From assembly GCF_002234405.1 (NCBI RefSeq), contig NZ_NMQT01000021.1:16614-80613 (forward strand): 64,000 bases of DNA, written 5' to 3'. Both the position numbers and the translations under genes were made by a program. Shown here one piece after another: positions 8,759-17,891 of this stretch; position 1 is the stretch's first letter; each line of letters opens with the position of its first letter. Source of the stretch: Amycolatopsis thailandensis (lineage in GTDB: Bacteria; Actinomycetota; Actinomycetes; Mycobacteriales; Pseudonocardiaceae). Under the pieces are notes generated by a model, which worked only from the letters and a program-made list of their open reading frames with translations, made no database searches and was not told the DNA's origin.

Positions 8759-9894
8759 GTGAACTCGACGCCGAGCGGATCGCGCGGTCGTATCTCCTGC
8801 GCGTGGCCGAGCCTCCGGCGCCCGCTTTGGTCGGTTTCGTGGGCGAACACGGCCCGGTCGTCGCCGCGGAACGAGTGTCGCGGGCGGATTGCCCGCCGAA
8901 GGTGCGTGACGAGACGGCCGCCCGGCGCGCGCACGACTACGCCGAGCGCGATCTGGAGCGGGCTGCCGCCGCCGAGACCAGGCTCGTCATCCCCGAAGAC
9001 GGCGAATGGCCGGCTTGGCCCTTGCTTTCGCTGGCCGTCGCCCAAGGCAGGGGCGTCTCCGGTGTGGCGCCGCCACTGGCACTGTGGGTGCGAGGTCCGG
9101 CCAGGCTCGACGAGGCGGTGGATCAGGCGATCGCGATCGTCGGCGCCCGTGCGGCGACCGGATACGGCGAGCACAACGCGGCCGAGCTGGGTTACCACTT
9201 GGCGAGCCGGGGAATCCCGGTGTTCTCGGGAGCGGCGTACGGCATCGACGGCGCGGCTCATCGGGGCGCGCTGAGCGCCGACGGCACGACGGTCGCCCTG
9301 CTCGGCTGCGGGATCGACGCCGGGTACCCGGCGCAGCACACGACCTTGTTGCGCACCATCGGGAAGACCGGCGCGGTGGTGAGCGAGTATCCGCCGGGCA
9401 CCTCGCCCGCGAGGCATCGCTTCCTCGTCCGCAACAGGCTCATCGCCGCGCTCACGGAAGGGACGGTCGTGGTCGAGGCGGGCAGGCGCAGCGGCGCGCG
9501 GAACACCGCCGGTACGGCAAGGGCGCTGGGCAAGGTCGTGATGGCGATGCCAGGGCCGGTGTCCTCGGGGATGTCGGCCGGCTGCCACGCGCTGATCCGC
9601 GAAGGCGAGGCCACGCTGGTGACCTCGGTCGACGAGATCCTGGAGACCGCGGGGCGGCTGGGTGAGCCGGGCGCGGATCCGGCGAAACCGCGACGCCGCA
9701 CCGACCGGCTCGGTCCGGAAGCACTCCGCGTGCACGACGCGCTGTCCGAACGGTCGCCGAGACCCGAGGAACGGATCGCGGCCGAGTCCGGCGTTCCGAT
9801 CGAGCGTGTCCGCGCGCTGCTCCCCGAACTGGAATTCGACGGCTTCGCGGAAAGAAGTGACACAGGGTGGCGAAGACGGCCTACCAAGACCTGA
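8755..9894 (+). CDS. dprA: DNA-processing protein DprA
   Basis: DprA binds incoming single-stranded DNA and loads RecA. The 379-residue protein has an N-terminal SAM-like helical region and the Rossmann-like core (IVGARAATGYGEHNAAELG, FSGAAYGIDGAAHRGAL, LLGCGIDAGYP). The C-terminal 60 residues resemble a winged helix. The frame is open upstream of 8755, but ATG at 8755 overlaps the comM stop and sits 8 bp after GAGAGG, which fixes the start. Confidence 0.95.
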   Translation: MSELDAERIARSYLLRVAEPPAPALVGFVGEHGPVVAAERVSRADCPPKVRDETAARRAHDYAERDLERAAAAETRLVIPEDGEWPAWPLLSLAVAQGRGVSGVAPPLALWVRGPARLDEAVDQAIAIVGARAATGYGEHNAAELGYHLASRGIPVFSGAAYGIDGAAHRGALSADGTTVALLGCGIDAGYPAQHTTLLRTIGKTGAVVSEYPPGTSPARHRFLVRNRLIAALTEGTVVVEAGRRSGARNTAGTARALGKVVMAMPGPVSSGMSAGCHALIREGEATLVTSVDEILETAGRLGEPGADPAKPRRRTDRLGPEALRVHDALSERSPRPEERIAAESGVPIERVRALLPELEFDGFAERSDTGWRRRPTKT

Positions 9895-9999
9895 CTGGCC
9901 TACACCCGAGACGCCATCCCGGCACGATCCGACCACGGACACCGCATCAGGGTGCGGCGATACTTGACCATCCGCCGTACATCGCGCAGCGTGATCGGC

Positions 10000-10995
10000 A
10001 TGCCGTCGACCGAAGGTCCCCACGGCACGGGAAAACGCGCCCGCAGACCCGATCTGCGCGCCGCCCGTGCGGCGCTTCCGGAGCCCGTCCGGAAGCTGAT
10101 CGACGACTACGAGCGTCATCTTTCCCTGGAGCGCGGGCTTTCCGCGCATACGGTGCGTGCCTATCTCGGCGACGTGGTCTCGCTGCTGGGTTTCGTGGAC
10201 GGGAACGGCGGCCGGTTCGAGGATCTCGACATCGGGACACTGCGTGGCTGGCTTGCCCGGCAACGCGAGGACGGCGCCAGCCGGACGACCCTGGCCAGGC
10301 GCGCGGCCGCGGCCCGCACTTTCACCGCGTGGGCCCACCGGGGCGGGGCGCTCGCGTCCGACCCGGGCGGGCGGCTGGTGGCGCCGCGTGCGCACCGCAA
10401 GCTGCCCGGGGTCCTCCGCGCGGAACAGGCGAACGAGGTCATGCGCTCCTCAGCCGCCGGTGCCGAACAGCGGGACCCGGTCGCCTTGAGGGACAGTGCC
10501 ATCGTGGAACTGCTCTACGCGACCGGTGTGCGGGTCTCGGAACTGTGCGGGCTGGACGTCGGCGACGTCGATTTCTCCCGCAGGGTGGTGCTTGTGCTGG
10601 GCAAGGGCGGTAAGGAACGCGTCGTGCCGTTCGGCGTCCCCGCCGAAACGGCCATGCGGGTGTGGCTCGACGAGGGCAGAGGAAAGCTCGCCGTCGAGAC
10701 GAAGGGGCCGGCCGAAGCCGCGCTCTTCCTGGGGGCGCGAGGGGGCAGGCTCGATCCGCGGGCGGCCCGCCGGGTCGTCCACGACGCCGTCGGCTCGGTT
10801 CCCGGCGCGAACGACATGGGGCCGCACGGCCTGAGGCATTCGGCGGCCACTCATCTGCTCGAAGGCGGTGCCGATCTTCGAAGCGTTCAGGAACTGCTTG
10901 GTCACGCTACGCTGGCCACAACGCAGCTCTACACTCATGTGACCGTCGATCGGCTGAAGGCGATCCACGACCGCGCGCACCCCCGGGCCCGATGA
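10000..10995 (+). CDS. xerC: Tyrosine site-specific recombinase XerC
   Basis: XerC resolves chromosome dimers at dif during division. The N-terminal SAM-like core-binding domain is at about residues 25-115 ([23 protein letters not shown]). The catalytic residues are R in [13 protein letters not shown] in [24 protein letters not shown] in [15 protein letters not shown], and the tyrosine nucleophile there. No strong ribosome binding site marks the start; ATG at 10000 gives 331 residues, and GTG at 9952 or 9991 is possible. The stop overlaps an ATG in the whiG frame. Confidence 0.93.
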   Translation: MPSTEGPHGTGKRARRPDLRAARAALPEPVRKLIDDYERHLSLERGLSAHTVRAYLGDVVSLLGFVDGNGGRFEDLDIGTLRGWLARQREDGASRTTLARRAAAARTFTAWAHRGGALASDPGGRLVAPRAHRKLPGVLRAEQANEVMRSSAAGAEQRDPVALRDSAIVELLYATGVRVSELCGLDVGDVDFSRRVVLVLGKGGKERVVPFGVPAETAMRVWLDEGRGKLAVETKGPAEAALFLGARGGRLDPRAARRVVHDAVGSVPGANDMGPHGLRHSAATHLLEGGADLRSVQELLGHATLATTQLYTHVTVDRLKAIHDRAHPRAR

Positions 10996-11102
10996 TGCCG
11001 GGGAGAACTCGGCAGGTGACCCGGCGGCCCGAACCGGCGGCGCACGCGCATCCGCACGAGCACGGAGAACACGCTGAGTCGCATGCTGAGAACGGCGGTC
11101 CG

Positions 11103-11951
11103 ATGACCGTCGACCCACATGTCACCGAAGCCGCCGGGAAGCACCGTCCCGGCGGGAGCGGTCCTGCCGTCGCGCCCGGAGCGCGGACGGCCTACGAGGT
11201 GGACGCCGGGATCCAGGCGTTGTGGCGGGAGTTCACCGAGTCGCCGGACCAGATCGTGCGCGACAGGCTCGTCCTGCACTACGCCCCGCTCGTCAAGTAC
11301 GTCGCCGGCCGGGTCGGCACCGGGTTGCCGACCCACGTCGACGTCGGCGACCTGATCCAGTCCGGGATCTTCGGCCTGGTCGACGCGATCGAGAAGTTCG
11401 AACCCGCCAGGGGCCTGCGGTTCGAGACCTACGCCATGCAGCGCATCCGGGGCGCCATCCTGGACGATCTCCGTTCCCAGGACTGGGTGCCCAGGGCGGT
11501 GCGCAGCAAGGCCCGCGAGGCCGAGCGCGCGCTGGAACGCCTCGGTGCCCGCCTGAACCGCACGCCGACCGACGCCGAGCTGGCGGCCGAGCTCGAAATC
11601 AGCGTCGACGACCTGCGCGAGTTCTACGGCCAGCTCCAGCTCACCAGCGTCATCGCGCTGGAAGACCTCGTCGCCGCGGGCAAGGACAGTGGCTCGCTGG
11701 TCGACACGCTGCCCGATGACGGGGCCGTCGACCCGGTGGCCGTCCTGGTCGACCAGGACAACCGCCGCCAGCTGGCGCAGGCGATCGCCCAGCTCACCGA
11801 ACGCGACCGGATCGTGGTCGGTCTCTACTACTTCGAGAGCCTGACGCTCGCCGAGATCGGCAAGGTCCTCGGCGTCACCGAGTCCCGGGTCAGCCAGCTG
11901 CACACCCGCGCCGTCATGCGCCTGCGCGCGAAACTGGTCGAGCAGACCTGA
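11103..11951 (+). CDS. whiG: RNA polymerase sigma factor WhiG/FliA type
   Basis: This is a sigma-70 family group 3 factor. In Streptomyces WhiG starts sporulation-specific transcription. Region 2 reads LVLHYAPLVKYVAGRVG through GIFGLVDAIEKFEPARG and FETYAMQRIRGAILD; region 3 contains DWVPRAVRSKAREAERAL; region 4 ends LTLAEIGKVLGVTESRVSQ. ATG at 11103 gives 282 residues. An earlier ATG at 10992 overlaps the xerC stop (ATGA) and would add a 37-residue His/Glu-rich tail; I cannot decide between them. Position after xerC is conserved in related actinomycetes. Confidence 0.93.
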   Translation: MTVDPHVTEAAGKHRPGGSGPAVAPGARTAYEVDAGIQALWREFTESPDQIVRDRLVLHYAPLVKYVAGRVGTGLPTHVDVGDLIQSGIFGLVDAIEKFEPARGLRFETYAMQRIRGAILDDLRSQDWVPRAVRSKAREAERALERLGARLNRTPTDAELAAELEISVDDLREFYGQLQLTSVIALEDLVAAGKDSGSLVDTLPDDGAVDPVAVLVDQDNRRQLAQAIAQLTERDRIVVGLYYFESLTLAEIGKVLGVTESRVSQLHTRAVMRLRAKLVEQT

Positions 11952-12101
11952 CGGCCACGGCCGCCGACGTGTCGTCCGTCCAGACACGCGTGTCGTCCGT
12001 CTGATCACGCGCGATCTCTGTTGGCAACCGCCGCTCGACGCGACCCCGGAGCACCTCCTGGACGTCATTCCGGTGAGACACGCTGACGGCCATGATCGGA
12101 C
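11952..12101. other. Intergenic sequence with array-like half units
   Basis: This stretch after whiG repeats GTGTCGTCCGTC twice (about 11970 and 11990), with ACACGCGTGTCGTCC and TGATCACGCG. These share words with the 21-bp array that follows. No gene is supported here. Confidence 0.4.
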
Positions 12102-12634
12102 GGGGCCTCGCGTGATCAAAGGCGGATCTCTCGTGATCGGGCACGGGACACGTGTGTTCGGAGCCGGGACTCGTGTGATCGGGCGCGGGACACGTGTGCT
12201 TGCGGACGGATCTCGCGAGGCCAGGGCGGGTCTCGTGTGATGGGGCCGGTGCGACTCGCGTGGCCAGGGCGAGACTCGCGTGCTCGGGCGGGGACTCGCG
12301 CGACGCGGGGCCGGACGACACACGTGATCAGGTGGCCGACACGCGTGATTGGGCGGACGACACCCGTGCTCGGGAGCGGGACTTGCGTGGCCAGGGGCGG
12401 GATTCGTGTGATCAGGGCCGGGACTCGCGTGACCAGAGGCGGGACTTGCGTGGCCAGGGCCGCAGCTCGTGTGATCAGAGGCGGGACTCACGTGATCGGG
12501 GGCGGGACTCGCGTGATTGGAGGCGGGACTTGCGTGATTGGAGGCGGGACTCGCGTGGCCAGGGGCGAGGCTCGTGTGATCGGGGGCGGGACTTGCGTGA
12601 CCAGAGGCGGAACTCGTGCGATCAACTGGGCGGC
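12102..12634. repeat. 21-bp tandem repeat array (about 25 degenerate units)
   Basis: About 25 head-to-tail units follow the pattern GGGACTCGCGTGATCAGGGGC. The last eleven (about 12405-12630) are in strict 21-bp register; earlier units carry small insertions and deletions. Each unit centres on a CGCGTGATC or CACGTGATC core. Because 21 is a multiple of three, several frames on both strands stay open and yield heptapeptide repeats such as GTRVIGG; none has a credible start or family resemblance. The array lies between the convergent whiG and M23 peptidase genes. Confidence 0.85.
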
Positions 12635-12702
12635 AGCCGTGGGTAGTGGACGGAAGCGTGCTCAGCCGGGCGGAACACCTGGCGAAGGTTCCGGGACAGG
12701 GG

Positions 12703-13308
12703 TCAGTCTCCTTCCCACGGTTTGAGGCGGATCTCGGACGGTTCGCCGATCAACGCGAGCGGATCGACGTACTCCGCGCCCCGCCGGACACCGAAATGCA
12801 AGCAAGCCGGCTCGGGGCAGCCAGGATGGCCGGCGACGAGCGTTCCGAGCACTTGGCCCCGGTAGACCTGATCACCCGCGGTGACCGTCGGACTGAGGGG
12901 TTGGTAGGTGGTGTGCAGGCCTCCTTCGTGATCGATCGAAACCACCCCGCGGCCCGCCACCTGCCCGGCGAACATCACCACTCCTTCGGCGGCCGCGAGC
13001 ACGTTCGTACCCGGTGCGGCGGCGAGGTCGACGCCCCGGTGGCCGGGACCGTACGGCGTCGATGGCGGCTCGAAGTACCTGGTGACACTGGGTGCCGACG
13101 AGAGCGGCCAGGAGAGGCGTCCTTGCGGAGAGGGCGCGCCTCTGGCCGTTCCCGGCATCGTCGAAGCGGTCAAGAGCGCGAGCACGGTCGCAAGGATCGT
13201 GAGGCGGGGAAGGCGTCGAGGACGCCCCGGGCGGCGGTGCCTGCCGCCGGTGCGGTCGATCGCGAAGGAATGCCTGGTGACGGGGCGGGAACAGGATGTC
13301 GTGGTCAT
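12703..13308 (-). CDS. Secreted M23 family metallopeptidase (LytM domain)
   Basis: This is a probable peptidoglycan endopeptidase or an amidase activator outside the membrane. ATG at 13308 gives 201 residues, with an Arg-rich N-terminus and a membrane-targeting stretch (LTILATVLALLTASTMPG). The LytM domain has GPGHRGVDLAAAPGT (zinc ligands H and D), GRGVVSIDHEGGLHTTY, and CLHFGVRRG (HxH region). The frame is open further upstream, but that would overlap the rpsB promoter region. An M23 gene next to rpsB is conserved in Actinobacteria (as Rv2891 in M. tuberculosis). Two Cys (HPGCPEPACLHF) may form a disulfide. Confidence 0.9.
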   Translation of the reverse strand: MTTTSCSRPVTRHSFAIDRTGGRHRRPGRPRRLPRLTILATVLALLTASTMPGTARGAPSPQGRLSWPLSSAPSVTRYFEPPSTPYGPGHRGVDLAAAPGTNVLAAAEGVVMFAGQVAGRGVVSIDHEGGLHTTYQPLSPTVTAGDQVYRGQVLGTLVAGHPGCPEPACLHFGVRRGAEYVDPLALIGEPSEIRLKPWEGD

Positions 13309-13690
13309 GTTTTCCAGCTTGGGGGGACGGCGTGGCGAGCGGGGCGCGCCGGGGGAATCTGTGGATAACCGGGGCGGTTGTGGACAACCCCTCTCATCAG
13401 GGGCTGCCGGTGCGGTACCCGGTGGCGACAGGGAGTAGACTCTTTTGCGCGGTCCGCGGCAGTGGACTGACTTCGCGTGCACGTGCGCGCTCCCGATGGC
13501 CGATCTCCTCACGGAGGGTCAGGACAAGCGGGGGCACACGGCCCGGCGGTCCTTGGGGTTACTCGACTTCCGGGTCCGGGCCCGAGCATCTGCACCAGGG
13601 CGATCGGCCACCCGGCCGAGAGCGACGAACCGAGCAAGCGCGTTCCGGCCAGGCCGGGCGCGCACGACACAGAAGAGGTTGATTCCGGCA
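13309..13690. promoter_or_regulatory. Divergent promoter region and long rpsB leader
   Basis: This 382-bp gap separates the M23 gene (leftward) and rpsB (rightward). It holds the second DnaA-box pair and TAGACT at 13436-13441, a plausible -10 for rpsB, which would give a 5' leader of about 245 nt. Such a long leader is consistent with autoregulation by S2, but I do not recognise a known leader fold. Confidence 0.4.
13360..13387 (-). promoter_or_regulatory. Pair of DnaA boxes (inverse copy)
   Basis: TGTGGATAA (13360-13368) and TGTGGACAA (13379-13387) are DnaA boxes on the minus strand, 10 bp apart. Read on that strand, the block GTTGTCCACAAC...CCCCGGTTATCCACA is nearly identical to the pair at 6745-6771. 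Confidence 0.6.
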
Positions 13691-14563
13691 ATGGCCGTCG
13701 TCACCATGAAGCAGCTGCTCGACAGCGGCGTGCACTTCGGGCACCAGACCCGTCGGTGGAACCCGAAGATGAAGCGCTACATCTTCACCGAGCGCAACGG
13801 CATCTACATCATCGACCTGCAGCAGACGCTGACGTACATCGACCGTGCGTTCGAGTTCATCAAGGAAACCGTCGCGCACGGCGGCACCATCATGTTCGTC
13901 GGCACGAAGAAGCAGGCCCAGGAAGCCATCGCCTCCGAGGCCTCCCGCGTGGGCATGCCCTACGTGAACCAGCGCTGGCTCGGCGGCATGCTGACCAACT
14001 TCCAGACGGTGCACAAGCGTCTCCTCCGCCTGAAGGAGCTCGAGTCGCAGGAGCAGACCGGCGGCTTCGCCGGCCTGACCAAGCGCGAGATCCTCACGCT
14101 CACCCGTGAGAAGGACAAGCTCGAGAAGACCCTCGGCGGTATCCGCGACATGGCCAAGGTGCCGAGCATCGTGTGGATCGTCGACACGAAGAAGGAGCAC
14201 ATCGCCGTCGGCGAGGCTCGCAAGCTGAACATCCCAGTCGTCGCGATCCTGGACACCAACTGCGACCCCGACGAGGTCGACTACCCGATCCCGGGTAACG
14301 ACGACGCGATCCGTTCGGCCGCGCTGCTGACCAAGGTCGTGGCCGAGGCCGCCGCCGCCGGTCTGATGGCCCGCTCCAGCCGCAACGGTTCCTCCGCCGA
14401 CGCCAAGCCCGAGGCGGGCGTCGCCACGGACGAGCCGCTGGCCGAGTGGGAGAAGGAGCTGCTCGCCGGCTCCGAGACCGCCGCCGCGGACGCCAAGGAA
14501 GCCGCCGCCGCGACCGGCGCGACCACCGAGGCCCCGGCCGAGCAGGCCACCGCCTCCTCCTGA
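13691..14563 (+). CDS. rpsB: 30S ribosomal protein S2
   Basis: S2 is a late-binding small-subunit protein. ATG at 13691 gives the canonical N-terminus [20 protein letters not shown]. Other hallmarks are [43 protein letters not shown] and the C-terminal [13 protein letters not shown]. The protein is 290 residues; the last 60 form an Ala/Glu-rich tail, as in other actinobacteria. The frame is open upstream to 13445 without a plausible start. The gene is followed by a strong hairpin and tsf. Confidence 0.97.
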   Translation: MAVVTMKQLLDSGVHFGHQTRRWNPKMKRYIFTERNGIYIIDLQQTLTYIDRAFEFIKETVAHGGTIMFVGTKKQAQEAIASEASRVGMPYVNQRWLGGMLTNFQTVHKRLLRLKELESQEQTGGFAGLTKREILTLTREKDKLEKTLGGIRDMAKVPSIVWIVDTKKEHIAVGEARKLNIPVVAILDTNCDPDEVDYPIPGNDDAIRSAALLTKVVAEAAAAGLMARSSRNGSSADAKPEAGVATDEPLAEWEKELLAGSETAAADAKEAAAATGATTEAPAEQATASS

Positions 14564-14571
14564 TCCACCCG

Positions 14572-14603
14572 CTCGTGGGGCCGCCTCCGGGCGGCCCCAC
14601 GAG
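14572..14603 (+). terminator. Hairpin between rpsB and tsf
   Basis: CTCGTGGGGCCGCC (14572-14585) and its exact complement (14590-14603) enclose TCCG. This 14-bp GC-rich stem lacks a U-tract, so it may attenuate rather than stop transcription between rpsB and tsf. Confidence 0.6.
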
Positions 14604-14653
14604 TACCTCCCCAAAAGACTTTCTCGTACCTGAAAAGGACGGATACACCCACG

Positions 14654-15478
14654 ATGGCGAACTACACCGCCGCAGACGTGAAGCGTCTCCGCGAGCTGAC
14701 CGGCTCCGGCATGATGAACTGCAAGAAGGCGCTTGAGGAGAACGACGGCGACTTCGACAAGGCCGTCGAGTTCCTGCGCATCAAGGGCGCCAAGGACGTC
14801 GGCAAGCGCGCCGAGCGCGCCACCGCCGAGGGCCTCGTCGCCGGTGACGGCGGCGTCCTGATCGAGCTCGACTCCGAGACCGACTTCGTCGCGAAGAACG
14901 AGGACTTCCAGGCTCTCGCCGCGAAGATCGTCGAGGTCGCGAAGGCCGAGAAGACCAGCGACGTCGAGAAGCTGAAGGCCGCCTCGCTCGACGGCAAGAC
15001 CGTCGACGAGCAGGTCCAGGAGCTGGCCGCCCGTATCGGTGAGAAGCTCGAGCTGCGCCGTGTCGCCGCCTACGAGGGCACCACCACCACGTACCTGCAC
15101 CGTCGCGGTGCGGACCTTCCCCCCGCCGTCGGCGTGCTCATCGAGTACACCGGTGAGGGCGAAGCCGCCGCCGAGGCCGCTCGTGGCGCCGCCATGCAGG
15201 TCGCCGCGCTCAAGGCCAAGTACCTCACCCGCGAAGAGGTCCCGGCCGAGATCGTCGAGAACGAGCGCCGCGTCGCCGAGGCGACAGCCCGCGAAGAGGG
15301 CAAGCCGGAGCAGGCCATGCCCAAGATCATCGAGGGCAAGGTCAACGCCTACTACAAGGACAACGTCCTGCTCGAGCAGCCGTCGGTCAAGGACAACAAG
15401 AAGACCGTCAAGGCCCTGCTCGACGAGGCCGGCGTGGCCGTGAGCCGGTTCGCCCGGTTCGAGGTCGGCCAGGCCTGA
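14654..15478 (+). CDS. tsf: Elongation factor Ts
   Basis: EF-Ts is the nucleotide exchange factor for EF-Tu. The 274-residue protein starts [20 protein letters not shown], with the UBA-like N-terminal domain, then the [10 protein letters not shown] core signature and [17 protein letters not shown] near the C-terminus. ATG at 14654 follows AAGGA. It follows rpsB, as in nearly all bacteria. Confidence 0.97.
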   Translation: MANYTAADVKRLRELTGSGMMNCKKALEENDGDFDKAVEFLRIKGAKDVGKRAERATAEGLVAGDGGVLIELDSETDFVAKNEDFQALAAKIVEVAKAEKTSDVEKLKAASLDGKTVDEQVQELAARIGEKLELRRVAAYEGTTTTYLHRRGADLPPAVGVLIEYTGEGEAAAEAARGAAMQVAALKAKYLTREEVPAEIVENERRVAEATAREEGKPEQAMPKIIEGKVNAYYKDNVLLEQPSVKDNKKTVKALLDEAGVAVSRFARFEVGQA

Positions 15479-15506
15479 TCCAGGCGCGGAACACAAAGAA
15501 CCACCA

Positions 15507-15543
15507 CTGTGCCCCGTCTCCGTCCATCGGGGACGGGGCACAG
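15507..15543 (+). terminator. Hairpin terminator after tsf
   Basis: CTGTGCCCCGTC (15507-15518) pairs exactly with GACGGGGCACAG (15532-15543) across a 13-nt loop. It lies 29 bp after the tsf stop and before the pyrH ribosome binding site. It probably ends rpsB-tsf transcription. Confidence 0.7.
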
Positions 15544-15572
15544 TCGGGTTTCAGAGCATTAGGGAGGGCGAC

Positions 15573-16316
15573 ATGGGTGTCCGGGTCGAAGGCGGATACC
15601 GGCGGGTGCTGCTGAAACTGGGCGGCGAGATGTTCGGCGGCGGTTCCATCGGGGTTGATCCGGATGTGGTGCACTCGGTCGCCCAGCAGATCGCCGACGT
15701 CGCACGCACGGGGGTGCAGATCGCCGTCGTGATCGGCGGCGGCAACTACTTCCGCGGCGCGGAACTGTCGCAGCGCGGCATGGACCGTGACCGCGCCGAC
15801 TACATGGCGATGCTCGGCACCGTCATGAACTGCCTGGCGTTGCAGGACTTCCTGGAGAAGGAGGGCCTGCCCACCCGCGTGCAGACCGCCATCACCATGG
15901 GGCAGGTCGCCGAGCCGTACATCCCGCGCCGCGCCGAGCGTCACCTGGAGAAGGGCCGCGTCGTCATCTTCGGCGCCGGGGTCGGCATGCCGTACTTCTC
16001 GACCGACACCGCCGCCGCGCAGCGCGCGCTCGAACTCGGCTGCGAAGCCGTCTTGATGGCGAAGGCCGTCGACGGCGTCTACACCGCGGACCCGAAGAGC
16101 GACCCGACCGCCGAGATGTTCCACGAGATCAGCCACCGCGAGGTGCTGGAGCGGGACCTCAAGGTCGCCGACGCCACCGCGTTCAGCCTGTGCATGGACA
16201 ACAACATGCCGATCATCGTGTTCAATCTGCTCACCGAGGGGAACATCGCTCGTGCGGTCAGTGGTGAGAGGATCGGCACCCTGGTCGACACCCCCGCCGA
16301 CGGGGTGTCCGCGTAG
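15573..16316 (+). CDS. pyrH: UMP kinase
   Basis: PyrH phosphorylates UMP to UDP for pyrimidine nucleotide synthesis. The 247-residue amino-acid-kinase fold protein has [15 protein letters not shown] at the N-terminus, [12 protein letters not shown] for UMP and ATP binding, and [14 protein letters not shown] and [14 protein letters not shown] further on. ATG at 15573 follows GGGAGGGCG. pyrH-frr-cdsA is the conserved order. Confidence 0.97.
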   Translation: MGVRVEGGYRRVLLKLGGEMFGGGSIGVDPDVVHSVAQQIADVARTGVQIAVVIGGGNYFRGAELSQRGMDRDRADYMAMLGTVMNCLALQDFLEKEGLPTRVQTAITMGQVAEPYIPRRAERHLEKGRVVIFGAGVGMPYFSTDTAAAQRALELGCEAVLMAKAVDGVYTADPKSDPTAEMFHEISHREVLERDLKVADATAFSLCMDNNMPIIVFNLLTEGNIARAVSGERIGTLVDTPADGVSA

Positions 16317-16367
16317 TCCTGCTCTGATCTCCGTAATCGGTACGCATACACAACAACGGGAGTTGCC

Positions 16368-16925
16368 GTGATCGACGAGACCCTCCTCGACGCCGAGGAG
16401 AAGATGGAAAAAGCGGTGTCCGTCGCCAAGGAGGACCTGTCGTCGGTACGCACCGGCCGGGCCCACCCCGGGATGTTCTCGCGCGTTGTCGTCGACTACT
16501 ACGGCGCGCCGACCCCGCTGAACCAGCTGGCGGGCGTCAACATCCCCGAAGCCCGGATGGCGCTGGTCAAGCCTTACGACCAGACCTCGCTCAACGCCAT
16601 CGAGAAGGCGATCCGCGAGTCGGACCTCGGCGTGAACCCGAGCAACGACGGCAACGTGATCCGCATCGTCATCCCGCAGCTCACCGAAGAGCGCCGCAAG
16701 GAGATGGTGAAGGTCGCCAAGGCCAAGGGTGAGGACGCCCGCGTCTCGATCCGCAGCGTCCGCCGCAAGGCCAAGGAAGAGCTGGACCGGATCAAGAAGG
16801 ACGGCGAGGCGGGCGAGGACGAGGTCGTCCACGCCGAGAAGGAACTGCAGAACCTCACCGACTCGTACACGCACAAGGTCGACGAGCTGGTGAAACACAA
16901 GGAAGCCGAGCTACTCGAGGTCTGA
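16368..16925 (+). CDS. frr: Ribosome recycling factor
   Basis: RRF splits post-termination ribosomes together with EF-G. The 185-residue protein shows the three-helix bundle signatures [25 protein letters not shown], and [19 protein letters not shown] at 16368 follows CGGGAG. The stop overlaps the ATG of cdsA. Confidence 0.97.
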   Translation: MIDETLLDAEEKMEKAVSVAKEDLSSVRTGRAHPGMFSRVVVDYYGAPTPLNQLAGVNIPEARMALVKPYDQTSLNAIEKAIRESDLGVNPSNDGNVIRIVIPQLTEERRKEMVKVAKAKGEDARVSIRSVRRKAKEELDRIKKDGEAGEDEVVHAEKELQNLTDSYTHKVDELVKHKEAELLEV

Positions 16926-17845
16926 TGAGCCAGGTGAGCGAGGAACGCGAGGACCGGGTGGACGCCCCGGAACCGGCTCCGGCGGCGATGCCGGAGCCCG
17001 AAACCGTGCCGGAACCGGCGCGGAAGGTTTCCCGCGCCGGCCGCAACCTGCCCGCCGCGATCGGGGTCGGGTTGCTGCTGGGGGCGGCGATCGTCACGTC
17101 CTTGCTCACCGTGCGCTTCCTGTTCATCGGCATCATCGCGATCGCGATCGCGGTCGGCACGATCGAGCTGGCCGGGGCACTGAAGCGCGCGGCGGGCATC
17201 CGGATCGCGCTGGTCCCGGTGCTCGTCGGCGGTCAGGCGATGATCTGGCTGGCCTGGCCGTACGGCCGCGAAGGCGCGCTGACGGCGTTCGTGCTGACGG
17301 TGCTCGTCTGCCTGCTGTGGCGGTTGCCCGGTGGGGCGGACGGCTACCTGCGCGATATCAGCGCGTCGGTCTTCGCCGCCGCGTACATCCCGCTTTTCGG
17401 CGCCTTCGCCGCCATGCTCGTCCCGCCGGAGGACGGTGTCGGCCGGGTCCTGGCGTTCATGATCGGCGTCGTCGCCTCGGACACCGGCGGCTACATCGCC
17501 GGCGTGCTGGGCGGCAAGCACCCGATGGCGCCCAGCATCAGCCCGAAGAAGACCTGGGAGGGCTTCGCCGGTTCGCTCGTGGCCGGTGTGGTCGCCGGTG
17601 CGCTGACCCTGAGCCTGCTGCTCGACGGCCACGCCTGGCAGGGCGTGCTGTTCGGCGCGGCGATCGTCTGCACCGCGACGCTCGGCGATCTCGTCGAGTC
17701 GCTGATCAAACGCGACCTCGGCGTCAAGGACATGGGGAACATGCTGCCGGGGCACGGCGGGCTGATGGACCGGCTCGACTCGTTGCTCCCTTCGGCCGTC
17801 GTCTCCTGGCTGCTGCTTTCCGCGTTCGTCCCCGTCCCCTTGTAG
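16925..17845 (+). CDS. cdsA: Phosphatidate cytidylyltransferase
   Basis: CdsA makes CDP-diacylglycerol, the precursor of phosphatidylinositol, phosphatidylglycerol and cardiolipin. The 306-residue membrane protein has a Pro/Glu-rich cytoplasmic N-terminus of about 35 residues and about eight membrane helices. The family signature is near the C-terminus: SLIKRDLGVKDMGNMLPGHG followed by GLMDRLDS, with the metal-binding D residues present. It overlaps frr by one base. Confidence 0.95.
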   Translation: MSQVSEEREDRVDAPEPAPAAMPEPETVPEPARKVSRAGRNLPAAIGVGLLLGAAIVTSLLTVRFLFIGIIAIAIAVGTIELAGALKRAAGIRIALVPVLVGGQAMIWLAWPYGREGALTAFVLTVLVCLLWRLPGGADGYLRDISASVFAAAYIPLFGAFAAMLVPPEDGVGRVLAFMIGVVASDTGGYIAGVLGGKHPMAPSISPKKTWEGFAGSLVAGVVAGALTLSLLLDGHAWQGVLFGAAIVCTATLGDLVESLIKRDLGVKDMGNMLPGHGGLMDRLDSLLPSAVVSWLLLSAFVPVPL

Positions 17846-17891
17846 GCGAAACCCGTGTGACAAGCCCGGCGCCCTGGGCCAAGGTCGAAGT

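Noticed and set aside
7882..10395. 837-codon minus-strand ORF opposite comM and dprA
   Set aside because: It is an antisense shadow of conserved genes with no domain.
10935..12491. Long minus-strand ORF (518 codons) through whiG and the repeat array
   Set aside because: It runs antisense to whiG and through the 21-bp array, whose period keeps frames open. The translation is low-complexity (His/Pro/Ser-rich heptads) and has no family resemblance.
12102..12634. CRISPR array
   Set aside because: The units are adjacent with no unique spacers, are only 21 bp long, and no cas gene is nearby.
12194..12725. Plus-strand ORFs made of RDxRDQ- and GTRVIGG-like repeats
   Set aside because: They are the tandem array read in two frames. 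No ribosome binding site or non-repeat domain is present.
13559..15541. 660-codon minus-strand ORF opposite rpsB and tsf
   Set aside because: It is an antisense shadow of two essential genes caused by high GC at third positions.
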